Shown: one piece after another, positions 24,372-33,310 of the stretch
Numbering within the stretch: position 1 is the stretch's first letter
Layout: each line of letters begins with the position of its first letter
DNA from: Heterodera schachtii
Taxonomy: Eukaryota > Nematoda > Chromadorea > Rhabditida > Heteroderidae
Length of the DNA: 64,000 nt
Direction: 5' to 3'
Assembly: GCA_023374025.1 (NCBI GenBank)
Contig: SIJG01000026.1
Coordinates: forward strand, 760,028-824,027
The notes under the pieces: generated by a model
Seen by the model: only the letters and a program-made list of their open reading frames with translations
The model's database searches: none
Told to the model about the DNA's origin: nothing
Made by a program: the position numbers and the translations under genes

Positions 24372-24680
24372 TTATTCAAGAGTATTATACAATTGGATGG
24401 ACCGTCTCTTCCCGATTCGCAGTCGGGACAGAGACTGATCGTGGGGAAGAGTGGGGAAGGGGAAAAGTGTTGGATTAAAGGAAACTGTCCAAAAAAAATG
24501 CCCAAATTTTGCCACCATTTTAACATATGGGCCATTGCAGGACTCCATCAATTGGGTAATTTGCCGGTAAGAGTCCGTCGTTTCGGCCGGCGGGGCGAAC
24601 CATTGTGAGCCGTAGTACCATTGGTTCTTCGGCACTGATCCGTTCACAAATTCATTGAAATACCTTTTTTTAATAATTGC
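24372..24680 (-). CDS. Open continuation of the 24681-25145 frame beyond an in-frame TGA
   Basis: After the TGA at 24681-24683 the same minus-strand frame stays open for about 100 codons to a TAA at 24372. The peptide has a charged start (KKRYFNEF), an aromatic stretch (NQWYYGSQWFAPP) and a basic tail (RLRIGKRRS). The stop is followed at once by an AATAA-like sequence, a possible polyadenylation signal. I see no GT upstream of the TGA that would let an intron remove it. It may be the lost C-terminus of a pseudogene, a readthrough extension, or an exon of another transcript. Not recognised as any family. Confidence 0.35.
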   Translation of the reverse strand, partial: AIIKKRYFNEFVNGSVPKNQWYYGSQWFAPPAETTDSYRQITQLMESCNGPYVKMVAKFGHFFWTVSFNPTLFPFPTLPHDQSLSRLRIGKRRSIQLYNTLE

Positions 24681-25145
24681 TCATATTTCAGGAAAAAACC
24701 GCTCAATTCCGGCCTCCGATTCGTCCGTGAAAGCCAAAAATTCCTGGCCAAAATTCGTCGTTGTCAGCACAGTCCTGATGTAATACTCGAAGCCATTCCC
24801 GACAATCAAGTAGGACAGTGCACCATCCCGCCGACAAACACCGATGCGCGCCATTTTCACACGGCATGCCAAAATCTCCGCCGGCAAGCTATTTTCTACA
24901 TAAACCTTGGCCGTGAATTCCTGCTTTCTTCGGCTTGGCCCAGGCTGGCACTCCTCCACCGTTTGCTGCGCCTCTTCCGCACCGGTAGTCCGTCGTGCTG
25001 CGGCCTGCTTCAGCTGCTCATTGCGAAAACGAATGCCCAAACCTCCCGCATTCCACACTGCCGACCATTTTTTGTCGTCGCGCAAATACGACAACAATTC
25101 GGCGTAGAAATTGGCCGTCAGCCAAAATTCGTAAGTTCCAAGCAT
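24681..25145 (-). CDS. Hypothetical protein, 154 aa, no recognised family
   Basis: The minus strand has AAAATG preceded directly by TAG and TGA in frame, so the ATG at 25145 is the only start for a single-exon gene. The protein has an aromatic N-terminus (YEFWLTANFY), a segment rich in A, E, Q and R around residues 45-80 (low complexity, possibly helical), and a mixed C-terminal half with two KVYVEN/VGNGFEYYIR-like strands. No signal peptide or membrane helix. Codon use with frequent GGC, GCC and CGC sets it apart from the AT-rich surroundings and supports a real or recently real gene. It stops at a TGA beyond which the frame stays open. Function unknown. Confidence 0.5.
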   Translation of the reverse strand: MLGTYEFWLTANFYAELLSYLRDDKKWSAVWNAGGLGIRFRNEQLKQAAARRTTGAEEAQQTVEECQPGPSRRKQEFTAKVYVENSLPAEILACRVKMARIGVCRRDGALSYLIVGNGFEYYIRTVLTTTNFGQEFLAFTDESEAGIERFFPEI

Positions 25146-25170
25146 TTTTCACTAGGACTTGGTGGATTTA

Positions 25171-25188
25171 AAAAAGAGAGAGAGAGAG
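25171..25188 (+). repeat. GA microsatellite
   Basis: About nine GA units, 20 bp upstream of the first 17-nt motif. Confidence 0.7.
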
Positions 25189-25209
25189 CAATGCAAAATA
25201 TGCAAACGA

Positions 25210-25226
25210 GCCTGAGGGCACAATAC
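25210..25226 (+). repeat. 17-nt motif, copy 1
   Basis: GCCTGAGGGCACAATAC. Identical to copy 6. GCC and GGC can pair around a 4-nt loop, followed by a fixed AATAC tail. Confidence 0.85.
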
Positions 25227-25270
25227 AGACTATAAAAAACAAGCAATAAGTCCTACAATTTATTCTCGAC

Positions 25271-25342
25271 CTAATTCCCATTGCAAAACATTTTAAAATA
25301 CGATCCATCAAAATTGTCGCCGCGCCATTCACCAGAAATGAC
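25271..25342 (-). CDS. Possible terminal exon, minus strand
   Basis: The minus strand shows a strong acceptor (TTCATTTTAG) followed by 23 open codons (start VISGEWRGDNFDGSY) and a TAG stop. An upstream block (about 25395-25430, minus) ending GCT before GTATAT could be joined in phase. The codons look coding, but a competing frame through the same bases is open further, to 25168. Low confidence and no known family. Confidence 0.25.
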   Translation of the reverse strand, partial: VISGEWRGDNFDGSYFKMFCNGN

Positions 25343-25751
25343 CTAAAATGAAATCGAAATATTAACAAAAAAAAATTTTTTTTTGAACTGCTTGAACTCT
25401 ATATACAGCTCGGACCCGATGCCTTGCTGAAAGCCATGTTTCTGTTTTCTCCTTACCCTACCAATTTTAAAATTTAAAAGCACGAAAAAATTGTTAAGGG
25501 ATTTTGAAATAATCCAAATTCACCCAAATAACCACGGGAAGGGCAGTTTAATTGCCTAAATCTTAATTCCCAAAACTAAGTCCCAAACAGCAATTTTCTG
25601 AGCTTAATTAAAGCATTTTCATTTTTCAGCAAAACCATGGCTAAGTTGGTTTTTAATATTTTTTAAAGGGCCAGGTTCAATGCCCCCCATGTTAAATTAT
25701 TTTTTATTCATTTTCTCATTTTTTTCCCCCGATTTTATCCCGTGCCTTCAG

Positions 25752-25886
25752 AATTTCCCCGATTTATGCAAACCTGAAATTGGGCAACCAAAGAGGAGAA
25801 TTTGGCTCATCGGGTACAAATCGAAATTGGACAAGGCTTTTCAAAGGCCTCAGAGCCAACGGGACAAAAAGCTGAAAAATGGATAA
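25752..25886 (+). CDS. Exon-like block, strand ambiguous
   Basis: On the plus strand an acceptor-like GTGCCTTCAG is followed by about 44 open codons, basic and hydrophilic (KPEIGQPKRRIWLIGY, then RPQSQRDKKLKNG), to a TAA. The same bases on the minus strand also form an exon-like block, 25871-25774, with TTTTTCAG before and a CAG/GTTTGC donor after, open in one frame (LFVPLALRPLKSL). Only one can be right and I cannot decide which. Charge and the stop context slightly favour plus. Confidence 0.3.
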   Translation, partial: NFPDLCKPEIGQPKRRIWLIGYKSKLDKAFQRPQSQRDKKLKNG

Positions 25887-25988
25887 ATTAAAATTTTTTT
25901 TGTTTTCTCTCTCTCGTTCAGCCTTAAAAAAGCTAATTATTCTCTTAGAAATAAGCACAAATGCTTTAATCAATTGCGTAAAGTCGGA

Positions 25989-26005
25989 GCCCGAGGGCAC
26001 AATAC
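25989..26005 (+). repeat. 17-nt motif, copy 2
   Basis: GCCCGAGGGCACAATAC. Identical to copy 7, one base from copies 1 and 6. Confidence 0.85.
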
Positions 26006-26483
26006 AAAGAAACAACCGACTAAGGATTGATCCTTTAAAAAACAAAACAAAAAAAATTTTTTGTGGTGGCGGTCACCGATAAGCGGTTGAAAGTAATAAG
26101 GATAATTTGATCGCCAGCAAATTAAAACAAAACAAGTATTTCTTAAAACAGCATAATTCTTGTTCCTAATCAACCAGAAAAGAACTGGTTAAGACCTCTA
26201 TAGTTATTAAAAAAAAATTAAATAAAAAAACCTTTTTGCAAAACACACTGCAAATTTGACATCGGCGGCGACATCAGATGCAGTGCTGCACCATGGTACA
26301 AACTGACAATGCCTAAAACGATTAAAGGTCAAAAAAAAAACTTTTTTTATTATTTTGTTTCACTTTTTTCTTATAAATTGCACAACCCAAGAAAATGCTT
26401 TGAAAACTATAAATTCCAAATTATGGGCAGCTTTGCCGAACTCAAATTTTCTCTATGAATTGAATGGAAATGTATTGCGTCAG

Positions 26484-26500
26484 GCCTGAGGGCCAAATAC
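26484..26500 (+). repeat. 17-nt motif, copy 3
   Basis: GCCTGAGGGCCAAATAC. Flanking G before and C after extend the stem to 4 bp (GGCC/GGCC). Confidence 0.75.
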
Positions 26501-26813
26501 TACTTAAAAACCCTTGGGAAGGTACCGAAATAAACATTTTTTTTCTTTTCTTTTTTTCACCCACCAATTTTTTAGTATTTGGATTTAATTCACATAAAAA
26601 GGTTACTTACTTTTATTTTTTTATTCAATTTTACTCGAGTTTACCAAAAAAAATACATATTAGCTTTTTAATTTGATCTTAAAAATCCAAATAGCTTCAA
26701 TTAGGGTCATGGACATTAAAAAAAAAATTTTAAAAAAATCCGTGCGCAAAGGTTTGCCAAAAGTAAAAACATCTTATATGAATTGCATTTTTGATGGTAA
26801 TGAATTATGATAG

Positions 26814-26830
26814 GCCAGCGGGCCCAATAC
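26814..26830 (+). repeat. 17-nt motif, copy 4
   Basis: GCCAGCGGGCCCAATAC. Most diverged loop, but the outer bases again pair (GGCC/GGCC). Confidence 0.7.
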
Positions 26831-26974
26831 TGACTTTAATGTTTTTTTAACTCTAAACCGCCAAAATAGGTTGGGTTTGGTTAAAAAAAATCCAAAAATA
26901 GGCATTAAGAACTTAAATTCAGATCATTTGGAGCTTTAAAAAAATAATAATCAAACAGCTAAAAATATCACCCC

Positions 26975-27191
26975 TAATTAATAAAAATTAATTCATTTCT
27001 TTTAACCATTTCCATTGTTTTCCAATATTTCTTAATTGCTTTTGGCCTTTGGCGTCGCTCCTGTGCCCTCCTTATCCTTTGCCGTCGCACCAATTCCGCC
27101 GCCATTTTTGCGTCAATTGCTTTTCGCTGGGCCTCCAACCGTTCCAATTCATTTCCATCGTCGGACAGCGCAAAAGAGGTCCAAAGATTGT
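26975..27191 (-). CDS. Candidate exon 2 of a minus-strand spliced gene
   Basis: Preceded on the minus strand by a good acceptor (TTTCCCATTTTAG). It encodes a hydrophilic, helical, charge-rich segment (DGNELERLEAQRKAID, then AELVRRQRIRRAQERRQR) and can end at a TAG at 26975. In phase with the candidate exon at 27309-27384: the split codon gives S-D-N. The region is rich in GCG, CGA and GAG codons. Looks like the coiled, basic C-terminus of an unknown protein, possibly nucleic-acid binding, but this is inference from composition only. Confidence 0.4.
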
Positions 27192-27308
27192 CTAAAATGG
27201 GAAAGAAATAATGGCAATTATTTTTATTTTAGAATTGCAAAGAAAACAAAAAGTCTTATTTTCAAAAAAAACTAATTCAGATTTTTCTATAAATGTACAA
27301 AAAAAAAC
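27192..27308 (-). other. Candidate intron (117 nt)
   Basis: The minus strand starts CAG/GTTTTTT and ends CCATTTTAG. Joins the blocks at 27309-27384 and 26975-27191 in phase. Confidence 0.4.
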
Positions 27309-27384
27309 CTGATTGGTCGAATTGATGACAAACAATGTGTGCGCCAAGATGATGGGCCCACAAACACCATCTCAAACCCCAGCG
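27309..27384 (-). CDS. Candidate exon 1 of a minus-strand spliced gene
   Basis: Encodes about 25 residues rich in Trp, His and Cys (RWGLRWCLWAHHLGAH, then CHQFDQS) on the minus strand. The upstream boundary after GTAAG is uncertain. A further small block near 27585-27645 (minus) could belong to the same gene. No family recognised. Confidence 0.3.
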
Positions 27385-28057
27385 CTTACAATTTAGGCAA
27401 AAAAAAATGCTAATTGTACTGACGCATCTCTGTTATTTTTCATTTAAACATTTTTTTCATTTCATTTTCTTTTCATTTTTCTTTGTTATTATGAATAATG
27501 CTTATATTCAATTAATTTTAAATTATAAAATTTTAATTGTTTATTTTTATTTTTCTCCTCATTTTATTATAACACTGCGCCAAACTTGTCGTTGCAATAA
27601 ATTTGCTAAATTCAAACCGTCTGTCGTCCGACGGAAAATCATTTTTTGCTTTTTATTCATCTATCATTAACTTTTATCATTAATTATTTATATTTTTGAA
27701 ATCTTTAACTCAATTAATAACATAAAAAATAATATAAATTTATTTCGATTCGCCAAATCAACTTTTCGCGTTCATTTAAACCACATGTCGGCCGACATAT
27801 TGGTCCGATCTGTCGTTTTATGTCCATCATTCATGCACAAATATGGGAAAGGCTTGGGAGCACCTCACCCATTAAAGATAAACATTTTTATTGGTCATTG
27901 AACAATTTTTTGAGGCAAATTTCGTTGCCAATCTTGAATAAGACACTCATTTCGACCATTTTTGAACCTGGACCCAATTTTCACAATTTTTTTTTATTAT
28001 TATTTTTTCCTTTTCATCAATTTTGACTTTAATCTTCCGAAACAATCTACTGAGAAT

Positions 28058-28074
28058 GCCTGCGGGCACAATAC
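28058..28074 (+). repeat. 17-nt motif, copy 5
   Basis: GCCTGCGGGCACAATAC, flanked by T and A so that the stem is 4 bp (TGCC/GGCA). Confidence 0.75.
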
Positions 28075-28212
28075 AAATTCGGGATGTAACAAATAGAAGT
28101 GGGAAAATTTGTTAAAGCCTTTTATATCTTAGCAGGCATAACCATCCCCAATTATTCGTTAATAATTTGCATATTCCTCATTCGTTTATTCTTTCCCCCA
28201 TTTCTGTTTTAG

Positions 28213-28652
28213 GAATTTGCTTTGTTTTCCCCACATTTTTTTACCAATTTGTTTTGCACATTTCGGTCAAATGTTGCCAAAATACTGATAATGTGGTTAT
28301 AAATGAGAGTGATCAGGAAAGTGATCAAGTGCAGGAAGTGGTTGAGGGAAATGCGAATGCCGATGGAAAAGCCTGAGGGCACAATACTGATTCGAACAAA
28401 GAAATGACCGAGATTGATGTTGAAAATGCTGTAGATAAAGAACTTTTTGAGAATGAGGGTCCTTCGGGAACCCAATCAAGGCCATTGAGTGTCATCCATT
28501 TGTACGGCAACGACAAACAACCACAGCATCCGAACACCTCAAATAGAGAAACATGCGCACAAATTATTGCTAGAATAATTGCAGAAATAAATGCAAATAA
28601 GACCGAAATCACGAGTCAAATCATACAAATATGGGCAATGAATTTGAGCTGA
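28213..28652 (+). CDS. Acidic orphan coding block interrupted by one TGA inside the motif
   Basis: An acceptor-like CTGTTTTAG leads into a plus-strand frame that stays open for about 145 codons except for one TGA at 28374-28376, which lies in motif copy 6. Before it the peptide is acidic (INESDQESDQVQEVVEG), after it comes TEIDVENAVDKELFENEG and a segment rich in I, A and N. The frame ends at 28652, where another frame 21 bp upstream takes over. An intron, a frameshift or a dead gene would each fit. No recognised domain. Confidence 0.35.
28371..28387 (+). repeat. 17-nt motif, copy 6
   Basis: GCCTGAGGGCACAATAC, in a coding-like frame where its second codon is a TGA stop. Confidence 0.85.
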
Positions 28653-28888
28653 AGAATGAAAACTGTACAGTAAGCAAAGCCCGAGGGCACAATACAGCAA
28701 ATGCATCCATAGTTTGGGTTATGATTCAGCCAGACATCCCTAAGGAACTCCTTGGAATGGACGGATTACCAAACCTGAACCACGACAACGAAATACAAAC
28801 AATGGTCATTCAGATACAACATAATTGGGCAATCACTGTGAATTTGAATAAGGAAACTAAAGGGCCGTACTTTTTCAGAATTCACTAA
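28631..28888 (+). CDS. Orphan coding block upstream of 28964-29482, same frame
   Basis: Plus-strand frame of 85 codons from an ATG at 28631. It reads through motif copy 7 as KARGHNT because the second codon is CGA instead of TGA. The peptide is mixed and coding-like (VWVMIQPDIPKELLGMDG, then NWAITVNLNKETKG). It stops at a TAA at 28886, but the same frame reopens at once into the next block. A GTACTT...CATCAG stretch of 36 nt around the TAA could be an in-phase intron, though that is shorter than usual. No known family. Confidence 0.4.
   Translation: MGNEFELKNENCTVSKARGHNTANASIVWVMIQPDIPKELLGMDGLPNLNHDNEIQTMVIQIQHNWAITVNLNKETKGPYFFRIH
28679..28695 (+). repeat. 17-nt motif, copy 7
   Basis: GCCCGAGGGCACAATAC. 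Preceded by GTAAGCAAA and followed by AG, so it could also lie within a tiny GTAAG...ACAG unit of 28 nt. Confidence 0.85.
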
Positions 28889-29482
28889 AACTTAGACATC
28901 AGAGCTTTTCCAAGGTTAGGTGATATTGTAATAATCACAGAATCTGAGGAATCAAATGAACCAATGTCGACCTGTGAGGCTCTCAGCAACAACCCGGAAT
29001 TTGGGGACAATATCAGCTCCGACTGCCTAAATTCTCAATTCGAACGCGAAGATGGCACCGTCTTTGCAACTCAGCGGTGTGAAATAACAGGCGCAATCCA
29101 AACAATTGATGTTGGAATCGACGTATATGGAGACATAGAAGTATTACAACGCTTCTACCCCCACCAAATCAAGTCTGGGCTCGATCACTATCTGTTTGGG
29201 TATGATTCATGGATTAACATCACTGGGTTTTGGATCAACATTTCTGACAACTTCATAATAGCGTCGGAAGGTAAAAATTTGTTTTATGCTAAACCAATGG
29301 ACCATCAAAATAGCCGAATTCACAATCAACAGCATTACATTGGAACATGCATTGAAACGGCAATTCGGATGTACTCACGCGACTGGGACCCCGTGGAGGA
29401 AGCGAATCGTGAATGGTTTCGTTCCCTCCAGCTCGGCCCACCAAATTCCGATCGCGAAACATCATCCCGTCACCCACGCTAG
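28889..29482 (+). CDS. Hypothetical protein, largest plus-strand orphan frame
   Basis: Open from just after the TAA at 28886 to a TAG at 29480-29482. The first ATG is at 28964, giving 172 residues. It shows an acidic N-terminal part (ESEESNEP), a folded-looking centre (EITGAIQTIDVGIDVYGDI), an aromatic segment (LFGYDSWINITGFWINI) and a basic tail (SDRETSSRHPR). No signal peptide, membrane helix or catalytic motif recognised. The frame continues upstream past the ATG, so the true start may lie in an earlier exon. GC content and codon variety are clearly above the flanking non-coding DNA. It sits upstream of a retrotransposon LTR at 30203, so it may be host-derived or part of that element. Confidence 0.5.
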   Translation, partial: NLDIRAFPRLGDIVIITESEESNEPMSTCEALSNNPEFGDNISSDCLNSQFEREDGTVFATQRCEITGAIQTIDVGIDVYGDIEVLQRFYPHQIKSGLDHYLFGYDSWINITGFWINISDNFIIASEGKNLFYAKPMDHQNSRIHNQQHYIGTCIETAIRMYSRDWDPVEEANREWFRSLQLGPPNSDRETSSRHPR

Positions 29483-29577
29483 CCAATGATTAACCATTCA
29501 ACACAGAAAGACGAGGACGTCTTGCGTCGGTGATTGGAGGATACTGGTAAATTCGGCGCAGTTCGTGGACATGAAAG

Positions 29578-29624
29578 GTAAGTCATTTTTGAGAATGAAC
29601 AGCATTAATTTTTGATCAACTTAG
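29578..29624 (+). other. Candidate 47-nt intron
   Basis: AAAG/GTAAGT donor and AACTTAG acceptor, length typical of nematode introns. Lies downstream of the 29482 stop. Confidence 0.5.
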
Positions 29625-29670
29625 ATTCACTACACAAAGATTTCGTTCAAAATTCCATCACTTCAATGAG

Positions 29671-29733
29671 GTAAAACGGTAAAAAGAAAAACTCAACCTA
29701 AGGGAGGACAGATCTAACATTCTTAATTTCAAG
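29671..29733 (+). other. Candidate 63-nt intron
   Basis: GAG/GTAAAA donor and AATTTCAAG acceptor, 46 nt after the previous candidate intron. The two together suggest a real plus-strand transcript through 29.5-29.8 kb, although the joined exons give only a short frame. Confidence 0.4.
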
Positions 29734-30186
29734 GCACCCTGCGCGGCGGTGATCGGACGTCAACTGGACGATGAACGGAGGACATTTCGTTGAAACGGAC
29801 GGATGAATCGGCGGCATTGGCATTTCCATTCCTCTCTTCCCCTTCCTTCAATTTTGTACACGTTTGATTTCCCCATTTCTCTTTTCCTTTTCTTTTGTTC
29901 CTTCGCAATTGTTTTTTCTCAATTCCTTTTTTTGTACTGGAATTTCGACTGTTGGGTCACCAAACCCTGTACAGCTCTTCCAACTCGGCACTTCGTCTTT
30001 TGCACCGTTTCTTCGCACCACTCTGGGACGGAATGAGCTCTGGTTGATTCTCTCCAGCCCCTCAGGCCAAGTCGGTTCATAAATTGAGCAGCTGATGCGC
30101 AGGTGGTTGGATTGGGAACCGAAGGGCGAAACCGTTCTCAGACTGGCGCAGCGTCATCGGCCAACTTGGAGGATCTAGGACGATCC
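29734..30186 (+). other. Less AT-rich stretch before the LTR, coding unclear
   Basis: Mixed sequence with pyrimidine-rich runs (29820-29940). Two overlapping short frames (29803-30036 and 29864-30082) are not convincing. The last 130 bp read KGETVLRLAQRHRPTWRI in one frame, close to the polypurine tract, and may be the very end of a retroelement internal region. Confidence 0.3.
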
Positions 30187-30571
30187 TATGGAAGGGGGGA
30201 GCTGTAAGGGATTGGCACACCCTCAAAAACAATTTTATTTTCCCTCAGCAGTTGGACTTTCCATTCTTTATTATCACATTTTCTCATCTCGTTTATCCCA
30301 TTCTTCCCCGCCCCTTTTCCGTTCCCTTCACACTTTTCCTTCCCCCAGCGATCAGTTAGTCAGTCGTCAGGCAGTCGAATCGTTAAGCCTATTCGATCAG
30401 TCGTTCGTCAATGTATATTTCAATCACCATTTATCCGGAGAGAATAAATTAGTGTTTTAACACCGAGGCTTTTTTGGGGAATTTCACCACCAATCCTGGG
30501 CCCGGGATTCCTTCCCCAAATCGTCCTCCCCATTTATTCTTCGAGCGGTGTGTCGACTGGGGGACCCAACA
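30187..30571 (+). mobile_element. Polypurine tract and 3' LTR of a second LTR retrotransposon
   Basis: A purine tract (GGAAGGGGGGAGC, 30190-30202) is followed by TGTAAGGGATTGG, the same layout as at the gypsy LTR near 490. The right end is probably CCCAACA at 30571, giving an LTR of about 369 bp with AATAAA inside (about 30440). No 5' LTR, reverse transcriptase or integrase was found on the plus strand upstream, so this is a fragment. The right limit could also be a few bases further. Confidence 0.55.
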
Positions 30572-30712
30572 CGCCTCCCTCACTGTAGGATTATAATGCA
30601 ATTATTTAAAATGATTAATGTCATCATAGGATTATCCAAATCAATTTTTCACTTTATTTTATTTTATATTATTATTAAATTATAATGCTTTTTTAGAGAT
30701 TATTTTTTACTT

Positions 30713-30716
<4 letters not shown>

Positions 30717-30758
<42 letters not shown>
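30717..30758. repeat. TA microsatellite
   Basis: About 20 uninterrupted TA units. Confidence 0.9.
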
Positions 30759-30760
<2 letters not shown>

Positions 30761-32399
30761 TTTCTGTATTTATTTGTATTTAAAAAAATAAAATTATGCT
30801 CAGCGTTTTTTTTAAATGCTTCTGAGATTAATAAAAGTTATTAATATTCTATCATTTTATATAAAGACTTGGTGCGCTAGTCGATGGTACAGGGGCGTTC
30901 ATAACTTCTTTAAGCAAGCCTTTTAATTATTATTTAAATTATACTTTTAGATACAAATTGTTTATTTATTAGTGTCTATTATTATTTCATAACATTGAAT
31001 GTTAGGTTTCAATAAGATGAAAATAATAATTATATTTCTTTATAGAATGCCCCATTTCTTACTATTTTCTTGGCAAGGGGCTAAATTGTTTTTAATGTGA
31101 AGAATATAGTTTCACATGAATTTATTTAAAAATATATTTAGAATAGCATAAAATAATAAATATAAATGGAAAATTAATTTTTGTAATTTTTTATTTAAAT
31201 CAAATAATAATTTTTTTATGACGAAAAATAAAATTTTTATGATTTTTTTCCAATTTGAATAACATATATAGTTAAATTAAATTTAGAAAATAATGTTTAA
31301 AATTTAAACTTTGTCTTCTTGTCAGATCTATTCAAGGTGTCGATAATTATTTTTCTCAGATCCAGCATTTTATTATCCATTAATTGCAACTTTATAATAT
31401 TAGGCTTATTTGACATAGATTTTCTATTATGTTCAATATTAAAATATTTCTAATTATTTTTTGGTGTTTTATTTAAAAATATAATTATTTTTATGAATTA
31501 TCAATTGAGTTATTTAAAGTATTTATTTTTTCTATTTTTTTAGAGAAACCTTACCTAAATTATTATTATATTTATTTGGTTATGATAAAATATACTGCAA
31601 ATTCTATTATTTATTTCTTTGCTCAAGATTAAGCAGTTGTAGAATTCGTTTGCTTTGCAATAGTTTCTTATTATTAATAAAATTCATTTTTTTCAATGCT
31701 TTTGCAGTGTAAGTATAATTTTTTCAAGTAAAACTTTTTCTATTTCAACTGCAGAATAAATAATATTATTCATTTATTTATATATCTGAATAGCTTTCAT
31801 TAATGCCTCATGAATTGGCGGGTTTGAAGCTAACCCTTCTTCTTTCGGTTGAAACGGTTTGAATATAGAAATATTTTTCAATCTAATTAATTATATTTCA
31901 ATCCTCTTTTTAAATATTATGTTGTATTAAAAAATTTTCTTTTATTATAAGGTTTTACTTAAACAGAAGTATTATTTGCTTATAAACCATATTAATAAAT
32001 TTAGTTTGCATTTTTTCGTTAAAATTGTTCTCTCAAGTTTTTAATTATACATTTAAATTCCAATCGCCAATTTAAATTACAAAAATTGATTTCCAAATGG
32101 AGCAGAACAAAAATGGTTTAATTTTATTATTTTCTATTTATCTTGTATATTTTTAAAATTTTATTCCATATATACTATTTGAGTAATGCCAAAATAGGCA
32201 ATTATCTACCAAAATATATATATTTATGTTCTTCAATGAAAATATATTATTAATTTTGGGCTTTTATCTTAAAATTTTTGTATTAATATTTTTTATATTT
32301 ATTTTTCTGCACTATATATTTATTTCAAATAAAACACAATTTAAATATTTTTTTATTTAATATTTGCTTTTAACGTATTTTATTAATATAAAAATAAGA

Positions 32400-33310
32400 T
32401 ACATCTTTCACTTTTTTTAAAAATCGCTCGTCATTTTTAATGTCGTCCCTTCGTTAATTGTTTTTCTATAAATGTAAAAAATTTTTCTTCTTTTGTTTTC
32501 TTGTAATTAAAAATAATCGTGAGGCGACTAAAGAGTTCTTTAATTTTGTTATATTACCTATATTTATTATGTATTAGATATTAATTTCTATATCATAATT
32601 TTAGTTTCATTCAAAAATAAAAAAGACATATAAAAATAAATTATTTAATTAATTATTTTTCTTTCCTTGAGAATCAGATATCAAGACCTTCATGGTGGAT
32701 TTTAAATAAATTTTCTGATTTTATATTTCTTGAAATTTTATCTTTGTTTTTCAATTTTATTAATTCAATTCGAAATGTTTTATAAAGCTTATAAAGAAGT
32801 TCTTTTTTTAATATTATCTTTTTTTAATGAAGTTCTATGATCGCGAAAATCGCGACGAATTTATTTAATGGGACTATAATAATTACGGTATTTATTTATT
32901 TAAATTTTTCATATTTTAAATATATTGATTTTTTCATTTTTTATAATTTTATATACAAAATTTTCTTAATTTAAATCGGTATTTAGGTACTGTTACTTAT
33001 TTTGAATCTCTTTTATTTTGATAAAAATAAATGTGAAATTTTAAAGCAGAATTGAGCATTTAAAGTTTGTTTAAAATGGAACAATTTGCATTTTTTGTTA
33101 TTTAATAAAACTTTTTTGTACTGAAAAACTAATATATTTTGTTATTAAAGACTATTTTAGAAATAGTCACACGGTTTCCACATTATTTTTGTATTATACT
33201 CTTCGGTACGGTATTTGCTTGTTTAGAGAATGTAATTTTTAATATTTTTTAACTGCTTCTGGCTTGACTTCCTTTAGTAATAATTTTGTAAAAGTTTTAA
33301 ATTTTTTTTT
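32400..33310 (-). repeat. Diverged inverted copy of 47940-48960
   Basis: Collinear inverted matches include the ACCGTACCGAAG area (33190 versus 48040), the GGGACTATAATAATTACGG area (32875 versus 48370) and the TCGTCCCTTCGTTAATTG area (32445 versus 48925). Clear by eye but with many differences. Confidence 0.75.

Noticed and set aside
25210..28695. CRISPR-like reading of the seven-copy motif
   Set aside because: Spacing is irregular (307-1244 bp) and the sequence is eukaryotic; no array or cas genes.
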